From the NCBI RefSeq assembly GCF_004458765.1, contig NZ_SPJX01000510.1, positions 62,001 to 126,000 of the forward strand: DNA of 64,000 nt, written 5' to 3'. This stretch comes from Microvirga pakistanensis (lineage in GTDB: Bacteria > Pseudomonadota > Alphaproteobacteria > Rhizobiales > Beijerinckiaceae). Of the stretch, positions 35,287 through 44,121 are shown piece by piece. A model generated the notes under the pieces. That model searched no databases. It was given only the letters and a program-made list of their open reading frames with translations, and had not been told where the DNA came from. The first letter of the stretch is position 1. Each line of letters begins with the position of its first letter. Made by a program: the position numbers and the translations under genes.

Positions 35287-36279
35287 ATGTCACAGAGGAT
35301 CAATCGCCGCCTGCTCGTCGCGGCCGGCGCGGCCTTCCTGGCTTGGAGCATGAGCGGACCGGCCGCTGCCCAGACCACGCAGAACCTACGCTTCTCGGCC
35401 GTCTTCTCGGAGCAGGACATCCGGGCCGGGATGATGAAGCGCTTCGCGGAGGACATCAAAGCGCAGGGCTTCACCCTCCAGCCCTATTACGGCGGCACCC
35501 TGTTCAAGCAGGGCACCGAACTCGTCGCCATGCAGCGCGGCAACCTGGAGATGGGCAACATCGCCCCGCAGGACATCTCCAATCAGATCCCGGCCTGGTC
35601 CATCGTGACCTCCGCCTACCTGTTTCGGGATGCCGACCACCTGAAGAAGGTGTTCGCCAGCGATGTCGGCCAGCAGCTCAAGAAGATGGCATCCGACCAG
35701 CTGGGCATTCACATCCTGGGGCCGACTTATTTCGGCGCCCGTCACGTGGGCCTGAAGCCGAAGAAGAAGATCAACACCCCCGAGGATCTCGCCGGCATCA
35801 AGCTGCGCATGCCGGGCGGCGATGCCTGGCAGTTCCTGGGGCAGTCGATCGGCGCGAATCCCACGCCCATGGCCTATGCGGAGGTCTATACCGGTCTCCA
35901 GACCGGAGCCATCGACGGACAGGACAATCCGCTGCCGAATGTCGAGAACATGAAGTTCTACGAGGTGATGTCGCAGATCGCGCTGACATCGCACCTCGTC
36001 GGCTTCGACCTCCTGGCCGTTTCGAACAAAGTCTGGAACGCCATGTCCCCCGAGAAGCAGGCCGCGTTTCAGGCGGCCGCCGACAAGGCCATCGAGTGGA
36101 GCACGCAGGAGCACCGGAAAAAGGAAGCCGAGCTTGCGACCTTCTTCAAGGAGAAGGGCCTCGACGTTTACACGCCCGACCAGAAGGCCTTCCGCGAGTT
36201 CGCTCAGAAGAAGTACCTTTCCTCCGACTTGGCCAAGAGCTGGGAACCGGGGATGCTGGACAAGATCAACGCCATGTGA
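35287..36279 (+). CDS. dctP: TRAP transporter substrate-binding protein (DctP family), 330 aa
   Basis: The ATG at 35287 follows AGGAGAGG. Signal peptide MSQRINRRLLVAAGAAFLAW with cleavage near AAAQ. DctP-fold signatures include YYGGTLFKQGTELVAMQRGN, KLRMPGGDAWQFLGQSIGAN and AIDGQDNPLPNVENMKFYEV. The conserved Arg in KLRMPG normally binds a carboxylate. From context the ligand is likely quinate, shikimate or dehydroshikimate. A strong hairpin follows the gene. Confidence 0.93.
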   Translation: MSQRINRRLLVAAGAAFLAWSMSGPAAAQTTQNLRFSAVFSEQDIRAGMMKRFAEDIKAQGFTLQPYYGGTLFKQGTELVAMQRGNLEMGNIAPQDISNQIPAWSIVTSAYLFRDADHLKKVFASDVGQQLKKMASDQLGIHILGPTYFGARHVGLKPKKKINTPEDLAGIKLRMPGGDAWQFLGQSIGANPTPMAYAEVYTGLQTGAIDGQDNPLPNVENMKFYEVMSQIALTSHLVGFDLLAVSNKVWNAMSPEKQAAFQAAADKAIEWSTQEHRKKEAELATFFKEKGLDVYTPDQKAFREFAQKKYLSSDLAKSWEPGMLDKINAM

Positions 36280-36295
36280 CGCCCGTCGTCAGGGA

Positions 36296-36320
36296 CCGTC
36301 GGAACGCCGCGTTCCGACGG
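36296..36320 (+). terminator. Hairpin between dctP and dctQ of the second TRAP operon
   Basis: CCGTCGGAAC (36296-36305), loop GCCGC, GTTCCGACGG (36311-36320), a perfect 10-bp stem 17 bases after the dctP stop. No clear T-run, so partial termination or protection of the dctP message is likelier than full termination. Confidence 0.6.
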
Positions 36321-36385
36321 CATCCCGTTGACGTTTCACCATTGTCCAAACAGCGGCCGGAAGCCTCAACAAGGGAACCTTCGTC

Positions 36386-36904
36386 ATGCCCGCGCACCTT
36401 CGAGCCATCGGCCCCTGGCTGGCGCGTCGCGCCGAGAACGTGGCCTGCGCGATGCTGGCCGCGATGTTCCTGGCTTTCATTCTCCAAATCGTCTTCCGCT
36501 ATGTCTTCGGACTGCCGATCGGATGGACGCACGAGGTGAGCGTCATCCTGTGGGTCTGGCTCGTTCTGTGGGGCGCGGCCTTCGTCATCACCGAGCGTGA
36601 AGAGATTCGCTTCGACATCATCTACGGAGCTGTTGGCCCGAGGCCCCGCCGGGTCATGTGCATCGTCACCGCCGTGGCATTGATCGCACTTTATGCCGTC
36701 TCGTTTCCGGCCGTCCTGGACTATGTCGCCTTCATGAAGGTCGAGAAGACCGCCTATCTGAAGATCCGGTTCGACCTCCTGTTCTCGATCTACATCCTTT
36801 TCGTGGTGGCCACGATCATCCGCTACATCTGGCTCGCGTGGCAGGCGATGCGCGGCGTCGCGCCGGATGAGTTCGATCCGACGAGAGCGAGTTCCGGCGT
36901 ATGA
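36386..36904 (+). CDS. dctQ: TRAP transporter small membrane subunit (DctQ family), 172 aa
   Basis: Four hydrophobic segments with DctQ signatures: FLAFILQIVFRYVFGLPIGW, HEVSVILWVWLVLWGAAFVI and the following REEIRFDIIYG. The stop overlaps the dctM start by four bases, showing tight coupling. Confidence 0.92.
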   Translation: MPAHLRAIGPWLARRAENVACAMLAAMFLAFILQIVFRYVFGLPIGWTHEVSVILWVWLVLWGAAFVITEREEIRFDIIYGAVGPRPRRVMCIVTAVALIALYAVSFPAVLDYVAFMKVEKTAYLKIRFDLLFSIYILFVVATIIRYIWLAWQAMRGVAPDEFDPTRASSGV

Positions 36905-38202
36905 ACCTTGCAAGCCCCTTCTCGCTCGCGCTGGTCGCGATCACGATTCTCGCGTTCCTGGGACTGCCGATCGGCCATTCGATGATCGCCGGGTCGATCC
37001 TGTATCTGCTTCTCGCGGGTCAGGATATGGGGACGGCGGCCGAACAGCTTCTGAACGGCATGTATTCCAACTACGTCATCCTCTCTGTGCCGCTGTTCAT
37101 CCTGGCCGCCGAATTCATGAACATCGGCAGCATGACCGACCGGCTCATGACGTTCTGCAACGCCCTGGTCGGACGCTTCCGGGGCGGACTGGCCCATGTC
37201 AACATCCTGCAGAGCATCATCTTCGCCGGCATGTCCGGTTCCGCCATCGCGGACGCTGCGGGCACCGGACGCATGATGCAGGTGATGATGACCCGCGGCG
37301 GCCGGTACACGCCAAGCTATGCCGCCGCCGTCACGGCCGTGTCCTCGGTGATCGGACCGATCATTCCCCCGTCCATTCCGATGGTGCTCTATGCGCTGGT
37401 CTCCGACGCCTCCATCGGCTTCCTCTTCCTGGGCGGCGTCGTTCCGGGTCTGCTGATGGCGGCCAGCCAGATGGCCATTGTGGCCATGACGGCCAAGCGC
37501 AGGAACTTTCCCGTCGAGAAGCCCGTCCCCTTGCGCAAGATCCCGAGGATCACCTGGGACGCCTTCCCGTCCCTGATGATGCCGGTGGTGCTGCTCGGCG
37601 GCATCTACAGCGGCGTCATGACGCCGACCGAAGCGGCGGCCGTCGCCGCCGCCTACGCGCTCGTCATCTCGGCCGGTCTCTATCGCAGCGTGAGCTGGAG
37701 CGATTTCTACAACGCGCTCGCGGTCAGCGCCCGGACCACGACCTCGATCGGCATGCTGATCGCGGGATCGCTCGTGTTCAACTATGTGGTCACGGTCGAG
37801 AACATCCCCGATGGCGTGAAGGCCCTTCTCTCCACCTGGGATCTTTCCCCGACCGGGTTCCTGATCCTGGTCAACCTCCTCCTGCTGGCGCTCGGCTGCG
37901 TGCTCGAGGGAACGGCGATCCTCCTCATCGTCGTTCCGGTCTTCATCCCGACCGCTCAGGCGCTCGGCATCGATCTGGTCCATTTCGGGGTCGTGGTCGT
38001 CGTCAACATCATGATCGGGCTGATCACGCCTCCCTATGGACTGCTGTTGTTCATCATGGCGAACATCTCCGGAGCGCCGCTGCGCGACATCGTCCGCGAT
38101 ACGCTCCCGTTCCTGGGCGCCATGCTTCTTGCCCTTGCGATCCTCACCTTCGTGCCCGAGACCGTCCTGTGGCTGCCGAGGCTGTTCGGATACCAGGGAT
38201 AA
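36901..38202 (+). CDS. dctM: TRAP transporter large membrane subunit (DctM family), 433 aa
   Basis: Canonical DctM sequence with LSVPLFILAAEFMNIGSMTD, GMSGSAIADAAGTGRMM, IGPIIPPSIPMVLYA and VVVNIMIGLITPPYGLLLF. It translocates the acid bound by the DctP protein, driven by an ion gradient. aroQ follows after 21 bases, so transport and catabolism share a transcript. Confidence 0.94.
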   Translation: MNLASPFSLALVAITILAFLGLPIGHSMIAGSILYLLLAGQDMGTAAEQLLNGMYSNYVILSVPLFILAAEFMNIGSMTDRLMTFCNALVGRFRGGLAHVNILQSIIFAGMSGSAIADAAGTGRMMQVMMTRGGRYTPSYAAAVTAVSSVIGPIIPPSIPMVLYALVSDASIGFLFLGGVVPGLLMAASQMAIVAMTAKRRNFPVEKPVPLRKIPRITWDAFPSLMMPVVLLGGIYSGVMTPTEAAAVAAAYALVISAGLYRSVSWSDFYNALAVSARTTTSIGMLIAGSLVFNYVVTVENIPDGVKALLSTWDLSPTGFLILVNLLLLALGCVLEGTAILLIVVPVFIPTAQALGIDLVHFGVVVVVNIMIGLITPPYGLLLFIMANISGAPLRDIVRDTLPFLGAMLLALAILTFVPETVLWLPRLFGYQG

Positions 38203-38223
38203 TCGCCCCATTTCGGAAGATCC

Positions 38224-38688
38224 ATGCCGATGAACAAGCCGATCTACATTCTCAACGGACCCAACCTGAACCGGCTCGGAACACGCGAACCCGCCATATA
38301 CGGGCGGACGACCCTGGCCGAGATCGAAGGTCTGTGCCGCGATGCCGCGCCGGAGCAGGATTTGATCTTCCGGCAGTCGAACCGCGAGTACGAGATCATC
38401 GACTGGGTTCACGAGGCCATCGATGATGGCAGCGGGATCATCATCAATCCCGCGGCGTTCACGTTCACGTCCATGGCGATCATGGATGCTCTCAAGATGT
38501 TCCCTGGTCCCATCATCGAGCTGCACATCTCGAACATTCACCGGCGCGAGCCGATCTATCACAGATCCTATGTGTCTCCGGTCGCGACAGCGGTCATCGC
38601 CGGGCTCGGCCCGCAAGGCTATCCGCTTGCTGTAAGCGCGCTGCTCGGCATGATCGCCGGAGCATCCGCGAATGAGCGACCCCGATGA
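38224..38688 (+). CDS. aroQ: Type II 3-dehydroquinate dehydratase-like protein, 154 aa, altered active site
   Basis: Converts 3-dehydroquinate to 3-dehydroshikimate if active. The fold is clear: NGPNLNRLGTREPAIYG with lid Arg21 and Tyr26, RQSNREYEIIDWVHEA, and ELHISNIH with His101 and Ser103. Two residues differ from the classical enzyme. The THTS motif reads TFTS, so the usual His (His81 in M. tuberculosis) is Phe81. The Arg of the substrate-binding FR(H/R)HSY segment (Arg112) is Tyr112. It may be a catabolic variant or act on a related substrate. The downstream aroE start overlaps its stop (ATGA). Confidence 0.8.
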   Translation: MPMNKPIYILNGPNLNRLGTREPAIYGRTTLAEIEGLCRDAAPEQDLIFRQSNREYEIIDWVHEAIDDGSGIIINPAAFTFTSMAIMDALKMFPGPIIELHISNIHRREPIYHRSYVSPVATAVIAGLGPQGYPLAVSALLGMIAGASANERPR

Positions 38689-39560
38689 CGGGCGCGCCTT
38701 CCGAAGACGACCCGTCGTCTTGGCCTTCCGTTCTCGTCGGATTGGTGGGCGCCGGCATTCAGGCCTCCCGGACGCCCCGGCTTCATGAGCGCGAGGGAGC
38801 CCGTCAAGGGCTGCGCTATGTCTACAAGCTGATCGATCTGGAGGCATTGGGTCTCGGGACGAGCGCGCTTGCGGACATTCTCGCGGCGGCGGAGCGTCTC
38901 GGCTTCGCGGGCCTCAACATCACCCATCCCTGCAAGCAGGCCGTGCTCCCGCTTCTCGACGAGCTCTCGCCCGATGCGGCGGCTCTCGGGGCGGTGAACA
39001 CCGTCGTGCTCAAGGGCGGCCGGCGCGTCGGATACAACACCGACTGGTCGGGATTTGCGGAGAGCTTCCAGCGCGAGCTATCCGATGTCGGCAGGAACCG
39101 CGTGGTTCAGTTCGGCGCGGGCGGTGCCGGTGCGGCCGTGGCGCATGCCCTGCTGACCCTCGGCGTTGGCGAGGTTGTTCTCATCGATACCCATGTGGAG
39201 CGCGCCCGGGATCTCGCAGCCGCCCTCAACAGGCGCTTCGGCGCGGATCGCGCCTGCGCGCGTGCAAGCCTCCCATCCGCTCTGGCGAGGGCCGACGGCG
39301 TGGTCAACACGACGCCGCTCGGAATGGCGAAATATCCCGGCATGGCCGTTTCTGCGGAGTTGCTGCGTCCCGACCTGTGGGTGGCGGATATCGTTTACTT
39401 CCCCCTGGAGACGGAACTGCTGCGCCAGGCGAGAGCACGGGGCTGCCGCACCATGTCCGGCGGCGGCATGGCGGTCTTCCAGGCTGTCGACGCCTTCCGC
39501 CTCTTCACGGGCAGGGAGCCGGACGCAGCCCGCATGCTCCGTCACTTCGGCGAGATGTGA
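38685..39560 (+). CDS. aroE: Shikimate/quinate dehydrogenase-like protein (AroE family), 291 aa
   Basis: NAD(P)-dependent oxidoreductase interconverting shikimate (or quinate) and the 3-dehydro acid. Motifs: GLNITHPCKQAVLPLLDEL with the catalytic Lys, AVNTVV, the Rossmann loop FGAGGAGAAVAHALL, NTTPLGM and GGGMAVFQAVDAF. The N-terminal GIQASRTPRLHEREGARQG replaces the usual short S-x-S substrate motif and is, from memory, typical of catabolic-cluster homologues. An Asp (LIDTHVERA) after the Rossmann strand suggests NAD preference. Last gene of the TRAP operon. Confidence 0.88.
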   Translation: MTGAPSEDDPSSWPSVLVGLVGAGIQASRTPRLHEREGARQGLRYVYKLIDLEALGLGTSALADILAAAERLGFAGLNITHPCKQAVLPLLDELSPDAAALGAVNTVVLKGGRRVGYNTDWSGFAESFQRELSDVGRNRVVQFGAGGAGAAVAHALLTLGVGEVVLIDTHVERARDLAAALNRRFGADRACARASLPSALARADGVVNTTPLGMAKYPGMAVSAELLRPDLWVADIVYFPLETELLRQARARGCRTMSGGGMAVFQAVDAFRLFTGREPDAARMLRHFGEM

Positions 39561-39589
39561 GGCGCGCCCGCATCCCCGACGACCGTAGC

Positions 39590-40114
39590 TCAGCCGCGCA
39601 AGGCAATGCTGCGTTGGATGCCCCACTCCTCGATCGGGGTATGCTGCGAAGAGGAAACCATGCAAACGCGATCGAAATGCACGTTCATGCCCGCCATTCT
39701 GCCGTGGAGAACCGCCATGGCCTGAGACTTCTCGCTGCTCTCCGGAACGCCATAGGCGAGGGAAATGTGCGGCATGAAGGCTTCGACATCCCCCACCCCG
39801 AAGACAGCCACCGCCTTTTCCTTCATGGTCCTGAGAGGCGCGACGACGGGAAAGCGAGCATAGAACGAGCGGTAATAGAGCGGGCTCTCCTCAATCGTCT
39901 CGATGCCAGCCTCGAAGGACGCTGCGCCCTCTGCCACTTGCGTCAGGAGCGGCTCGAGCTCCTCGCAGGTTCTCGGCATGTCCTCGACCAGCGTTAGGTG
40001 AGGCTGGAAGACCGGACTGGCGAAACGTCTCGCCAAGTCTTGAACGATTTCCGAGAACATCTTCTCCTGCTCAAGGCGGGGCATTAGCCAAATGGAATGA
40101 TACTCAGTCTTCAT
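39590..40114 (-). CDS. 2H phosphoesterase (cyclic phosphodiesterase-like), 174 aa
   Basis: Two His-x-Thr/Ser motifs, FQPHLTLVEDM and FMPHISLAYG, mark the 2H phosphoesterase superfamily. Plant cyclic phosphodiesterases of this group open cyclic phosphates such as ADP-ribose 1'',2''-cyclic phosphate; bacterial 2'-5' RNA ligases share the fold. The ATG at 40114 is 12 bases downstream of the LacI gene stop, so it is the last gene of the ABC transporter operon. That hints that the imported compound contains a phosphodiester; this is inference. Confidence 0.8.
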   Translation of the reverse strand: MKTEYHSIWLMPRLEQEKMFSEIVQDLARRFASPVFQPHLTLVEDMPRTCEELEPLLTQVAEGAASFEAGIETIEESPLYYRSFYARFPVVAPLRTMKEKAVAVFGVGDVEAFMPHISLAYGVPESSEKSQAMAVLHGRMAGMNVHFDRVCMVSSSQHTPIEEWGIQRSIALRG

Positions 40115-40125
40115 GGAGCTCCTCG

Positions 40126-41169
40126 TTAAAGGCTGCCTTTGAGCGATCGAACGCTTCCCCGGTACACCAGCGGCACCTCGAGCACCGACACGATGGGCGG
40201 GGCCTTGGGATCGGCCTGCCGCTGATCCAGGATCCTGATGGTCTCGGCAGCCAGCGCTTCCTCGTCCTGATGGAACGTGGTCAGACGATAGGCGCTCCAC
40301 CGGGTTTGTGGGATCCCGTCGAAACCGATGATCGAGAGATCCTCAGGGATAGATAGATTGAGCACGTCGCGGGCATAATCCATGACCCCGAGAGCCATGA
40401 GATCGTTGACGCAGAAGACCGCCTCGACACAATCGCCTGATCCCAGGAGCAATGACGCGGCCGCTTGGCCACCATCGTAGTCGGTATAGGCGGCTCTCCG
40501 CACTTTGACCTCGAGGCCGTGCTTCCGGGCCGCTTCGACGAACGCCTCCTCTCGCTCGATCAGGTTGGGACTGCCGACCGCCGACGTCACGAAGCCGAGT
40601 TTCGTCAACCCGCGAGCAAGAAACACGTCGACGGCCATCCGGGCTGCGCCGGCATTGTCGATCCGCACGTGATCGGGACCGTCCTCCGTACGGCCCATCA
40701 TGATGAGGGGCTGACCGTTGCGCTGGGCCAGGTCGACAAGGGACGAGGACGGCATACCGGACAGAACGATCGTCGCCTCCGCCCTGTAGCGCAGAAGCGT
40801 CGAATGGGCAGCCTTCACCTGATCCTCCCCGGGCCCCGTGGGGATGAGAACGGGAACGCTTCCCCGCTCCACCAGGCGTCGGGACAAGGCCGCGATCTGC
40901 AGTGTCCGGAAGGGACTGGCGGGGTCTGCGGCAACGAGACCGACCAGGCGGCTGCGGTTCGCGAGAAGCCCCCGTGCCAGATCGTTGACCTGATAGCCCA
41001 GCTCCGCCGCCGCCCGCATCACCTTCCTGCGGGTTTCTGGCGCAATGCTCGCGCCCGGGGTGAAGGCGCGGGAAACGGCCGAGCGTGAAACGCCCGCGCG
41101 CTCCGCCACCATGTGGGCGCTGATGAAGCGCGGCTCGATCTCGTCCGGTTCCGTGTCCGAATCCCGCAT
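40126..41169 (-). CDS. LacI-family transcriptional regulator, 347 aa
   Basis: LacI helix-turn-helix with hinge helix (SAHMVAERAGVSRSAVSRAF, then TRRKVMRAAAELGYQVNDLA) followed by a periplasmic-binding-protein-like core (RSRLVGLVAADPASPFRTL, LSIPEDLSIIGFDGIPQTRW). The ATG at 41169 is preferred; a TTG at 41187 would overlap the permease stop. It is encoded inside the ABC transporter operon, so it should repress the operon from an upstream operator. A candidate lies at 45239-45256. Confidence 0.92.
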   Translation of the reverse strand: MRDSDTEPDEIEPRFISAHMVAERAGVSRSAVSRAFTPGASIAPETRRKVMRAAAELGYQVNDLARGLLANRSRLVGLVAADPASPFRTLQIAALSRRLVERGSVPVLIPTGPGEDQVKAAHSTLLRYRAEATIVLSGMPSSSLVDLAQRNGQPLIMMGRTEDGPDHVRIDNAGAARMAVDVFLARGLTKLGFVTSAVGSPNLIEREEAFVEAARKHGLEVKVRRAAYTDYDGGQAAASLLLGSGDCVEAVFCVNDLMALGVMDYARDVLNLSIPEDLSIIGFDGIPQTRWSAYRLTTFHQDEEALAAETIRILDQRQADPKAPPIVSVLEVPLVYRGSVRSLKGSL

Positions 41170-41176
41170 GGCCCGC

Positions 41177-41989
41177 TCAGTGTCCAACCTTGGAGAGCAC
41201 GTCCGACCGGAGGAAGCGCTCGACGACGAACATGAAGGCGATCGAGGGGATCAGCAGGATCAAGGCCGTGATGGAGGCGATCTGGTAATTGCCGCCGGAG
41301 CCGGCGGTGTAGAGCAGAAGCGGCAGGGTCGAGACGTCGGGAGCCCCCACGAAATAGGTTCCCGTGAACTCGTCGAGGGATTCCAGGAACACGAAGATCG
41401 CGCTGGCCAGAAGCCCTGGCGCCGCGATCGGCAACGTGACGTCCCAGAACCCGCGCAGGGCGCTTGCGCCCATGGAGCGGGCAGCCTCCTCCAGCTCCCT
41501 GTCGATGGCCGAGAACGCTGCCGTCGCGATCCAGACCGCATAGACAAGTCCATGGGTCACGTGAACGAGAACCACGCCGAGAATCGTGCCGTTGAGATTG
41601 TACTCATAGAAGATGCGCGCGATGTTCACGTAGACCGGCAGGTTCGGAAAGGCTTGCGGGATGAGCAGGGCAAGCAGGATCAAGCCGCGGAACGGCAGGC
41701 GGAGCCGCGCGAGGGCATACCCCGCCGGAATGGCGAGCCCAAGCGACAGGACGACCGTGAGGATTGCGATGAAGATGCTCGTTCCCAGCGAAGACATCGC
41801 ATTGCCGCGGGGCGAGAACACGTTGGCCCAGAAGGAAAACCCGTATTTCAGCGGCAGAACATGCGGGAAGTACCAGCGTTCCGTCACGGTCCAGAGGAGC
41901 AGATTGACCAGCGGGCCGAAGATGATGAAGGCCAGGATACCGAGCGCAATCCCCCGGGGAATCCATTTCCAGTCGAGGTAAGCGCTCAT
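41177..41989 (-). CDS. ABC transporter permease, 270 aa
   Basis: Six hydrophobic segments of the binding-protein-dependent permease type, with the EAA loop EEAARSMGASALRGFWDVTL-P that contacts the ATPase. It pairs with the permease encoded immediately upstream, and their genes overlap by ATGA. The pair resembles the PotB/PotC- and FbpB-type importers by topology. Confidence 0.9.
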   Translation of the reverse strand: MSAYLDWKWIPRGIALGILAFIIFGPLVNLLLWTVTERWYFPHVLPLKYGFSFWANVFSPRGNAMSSLGTSIFIAILTVVLSLGLAIPAGYALARLRLPFRGLILLALLIPQAFPNLPVYVNIARIFYEYNLNGTILGVVLVHVTHGLVYAVWIATAAFSAIDRELEEAARSMGASALRGFWDVTLPIAAPGLLASAIFVFLESLDEFTGTYFVGAPDVSTLPLLLYTAGSGGNYQIASITALILLIPSIAFMFVVERFLRSDVLSKVGH

Positions 41990-42939
41990 CGGCTATGCTC
42001 CCTCATGGTCTGGCGCAGATAAATCCACGCCACGGCGCTCGTCATCAGAAGCGAGATCAGCCCGAGCGCGTTGGCCACGCCGTAATCCCTGTAGGCATTG
42101 ATGCGGAAAGCCATGTTGGCAGTGATCATGGTGGGAGACTGGGCATTGATCATGAGCGGAACCGACAGCACCGACATCATGGTCACGAAGCTGAGAATGA
42201 GACCGACCAGGAGCGTCGTGCGAACCTGGGGCAGCACGATCTCGACGAGGATCCGCAGGCGATTGGCGCCCAGGTTGCGCGCTGCCTCGATGGTGCTGCG
42301 GTCGATGGAGGCCATGGCTCCGGAGAGCAGCAGGGCGACGAACGGGGTCTGCTTCCACACGAAGGCGATGACGATGCCTCTCCAGTCGAGGAAGGACATG
42401 GCCGACAGGGGCGTCATCAGGCCGAGTTCGATGAAGATGTTGTTCATCAGTCCGTTCTTGGCCAGGAAGGTCCGCAGGATCTGACCGACGACGATGAACG
42501 GAATGAACAGGGGCCATCGATAAATCCATCGCAGGATCGCGACGGCGCGCGGATTGGAGCCGAGCGTCAGGTAGCCGCCGATCATGATGGAGAAAAGGGC
42601 GATCAGGGCCGAGGACAGCAGTACGATGGCCAGCGTGAACAGCATGTCGCCGCTGTACAGCTCGAAAGCCTTCGCGAAATTTCCGAGGCTGAGGGCTCCG
42701 CCGACATCGAATGCGCCCGTGACGGAGCTGATGAGCGGAACGATGAAAAGAAAAACGACGACTGCCAGCGCCGGAGCAACCAGCAGGAGGCCGATCGCCT
42801 GAACGGGCATGGCCCATCCTCCGCTCTCCGCGGCCGAGCCGGTGGCTTGCACCATGCCCGATGTATCGGCGGAGCGGGCCTGGGGAGGCGTTTCGCTTCC
42901 CCAGGCGTCACTGACCTTAGTTTCCAACTTGGCGCTCAT
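41986..42939 (-). CDS. ABC transporter permease, 317 aa
   Basis: Six membrane segments starting AIGLLLVAPALAVVVFLFIV after a hydrophilic N-terminus of about 40 residues. The EAA loop is IEAARNLGANRLRILVEIVLP. The ATG at 42939 follows GGAAG and overlaps the end of the binding-protein gene by 23 bases; an ATG at 42855 is an alternative start without overlap. Forms the membrane channel with the following permease. Confidence 0.88.
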   Translation of the reverse strand: MSAKLETKVSDAWGSETPPQARSADTSGMVQATGSAAESGGWAMPVQAIGLLLVAPALAVVVFLFIVPLISSVTGAFDVGGALSLGNFAKAFELYSGDMLFTLAIVLLSSALIALFSIMIGGYLTLGSNPRAVAILRWIYRWPLFIPFIVVGQILRTFLAKNGLMNNIFIELGLMTPLSAMSFLDWRGIVIAFVWKQTPFVALLLSGAMASIDRSTIEAARNLGANRLRILVEIVLPQVRTTLLVGLILSFVTMMSVLSVPLMINAQSPTMITANMAFRINAYRDYGVANALGLISLLMTSAVAWIYLRQTMREHSR

Positions 42940-44056
42940 AGGCTTCCAGGATCGCGCTGTTGTAGGGAGAGATCGGGAACGGCTTGCCGTACTTGGCCAG
43001 CTCCTCGGGCGAGATATCCGTGAAGAGCTTGGCCCAGGTCTCCTTGTCGAGATTCGCCTGAACATGCTGGGCATCGATGCCCGGATACCAGTTGAAGCGC
43101 TTGACGATTCCCTCGGCCTGCACCTTCGGGCTCGTGGCGAGGGCCACGAATTTCTCGGCGAGCTCCTTGTTCGCGCTCTTGGCCGGCACGACGTAGTGCA
43201 TCGGCTGGCCGGGCATGCCGGGAGCGGGCAGAACGAGCTTCATCTCCGGCGGGAGCTGGCCGTTCGCCTTCCAGGAATAGAACATGTCGACCCAGACCGG
43301 ACCGACGGCGATCTCGCCGCGGCTGAGCATGTCCAGCGTGCCGGCATTGCCCGGGGTGAGGGTGGCGTTGCGGGTGAATTCCTTGAGGGACGCAAAGGCC
43401 TTGTCCCAGTTCTTGGCCTCGTTCGGATCGAAGGGACCATTCATGAGCTTCTGCGCATCGCCTCCGCCATAGGCATAGATCCAGCCCATGACGAAGCTGA
43501 CGCCGGAGGCTCCGCCCTTGATCCCGTTATAGCCGAACTGCTTCGGGTTCTTCTTGGCGAATTCCACGATCTCGTCGTAGGTTTTCGGCGGGTTGGGAAC
43601 CAGTGCCGGGTTGTAGGCAAGGGCCGTCTGGCTGTTGAACATGGGCATGACATAGCCGTCCACGTTCGTGCCGAGGGCGATCTTGGCGTTCGCGCGCGTC
43701 ACGAGGGAGCCCGTCGGGATCCTGCTGCGATAGGCTTCGAGGAACTTCTGCTCGACCATGGGTCCGACGAACTTCTCGTGCACCACGGCAACGTCGGCAT
43801 CCCACTTCTCGACGCCCGCCTTGCCTTGGGCCTCGAAACGCTCGAGGATCTTCTGCGATCCGGCGTCGCCCGGCCCTGTGCCGACCACGCGAACCTTGGT
43901 GCCCGGGTTCTCCTTCTCGAAGAGCGGCCCCAGATACTCGTTCACATAGTCGACCATGTTCTTGTCGCCCGCCGTGAGAACGGTCAGCTCCGCAGCGGAG
44001 AGCGGCGTGCAGAGCATGCCGGCCGCCAGCATCGAAGCGATCAATTGAGTCTTCAT
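42917..44056 (-). CDS. ABC transporter extracellular solute-binding protein, 379 aa
   Basis: Signal peptide MKTQLIASMLAAGMLCTPLS with cleavage near SAAE. The mature protein (ELTVLTAGDKNMVDYVNEYL, PGTKVRVVGTGPGDAGSQKI) has the fold of iron, polyamine or phosphonate binders. No ligand set can be read with certainty: there is no paired-Tyr iron site obvious. It supplies substrate to the two permeases encoded downstream. Confidence 0.88.
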   Translation of the reverse strand: MKTQLIASMLAAGMLCTPLSAAELTVLTAGDKNMVDYVNEYLGPLFEKENPGTKVRVVGTGPGDAGSQKILERFEAQGKAGVEKWDADVAVVHEKFVGPMVEQKFLEAYRSRIPTGSLVTRANAKIALGTNVDGYVMPMFNSQTALAYNPALVPNPPKTYDEIVEFAKKNPKQFGYNGIKGGASGVSFVMGWIYAYGGGDAQKLMNGPFDPNEAKNWDKAFASLKEFTRNATLTPGNAGTLDMLSRGEIAVGPVWVDMFYSWKANGQLPPEMKLVLPAPGMPGQPMHYVVPAKSANKELAEKFVALATSPKVQAEGIVKRFNWYPGIDAQHVQANLDKETWAKLFTDISPEELAKYGKPFPISPYNSAILEAYERQVGN

Positions 44057-44121
44057 GATTATGCTCCTTGGGCCACCAGGTGCCCACATGTCCTCTTCGC
44101 CGGCGGTTGAAATCCGCCGGT

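Noticed and set aside
36823..38847. Minus-strand open frame of 674 codons opposite dctM and aroQ
   Set aside because: It spans several clear plus-strand genes and has shadow-like composition.
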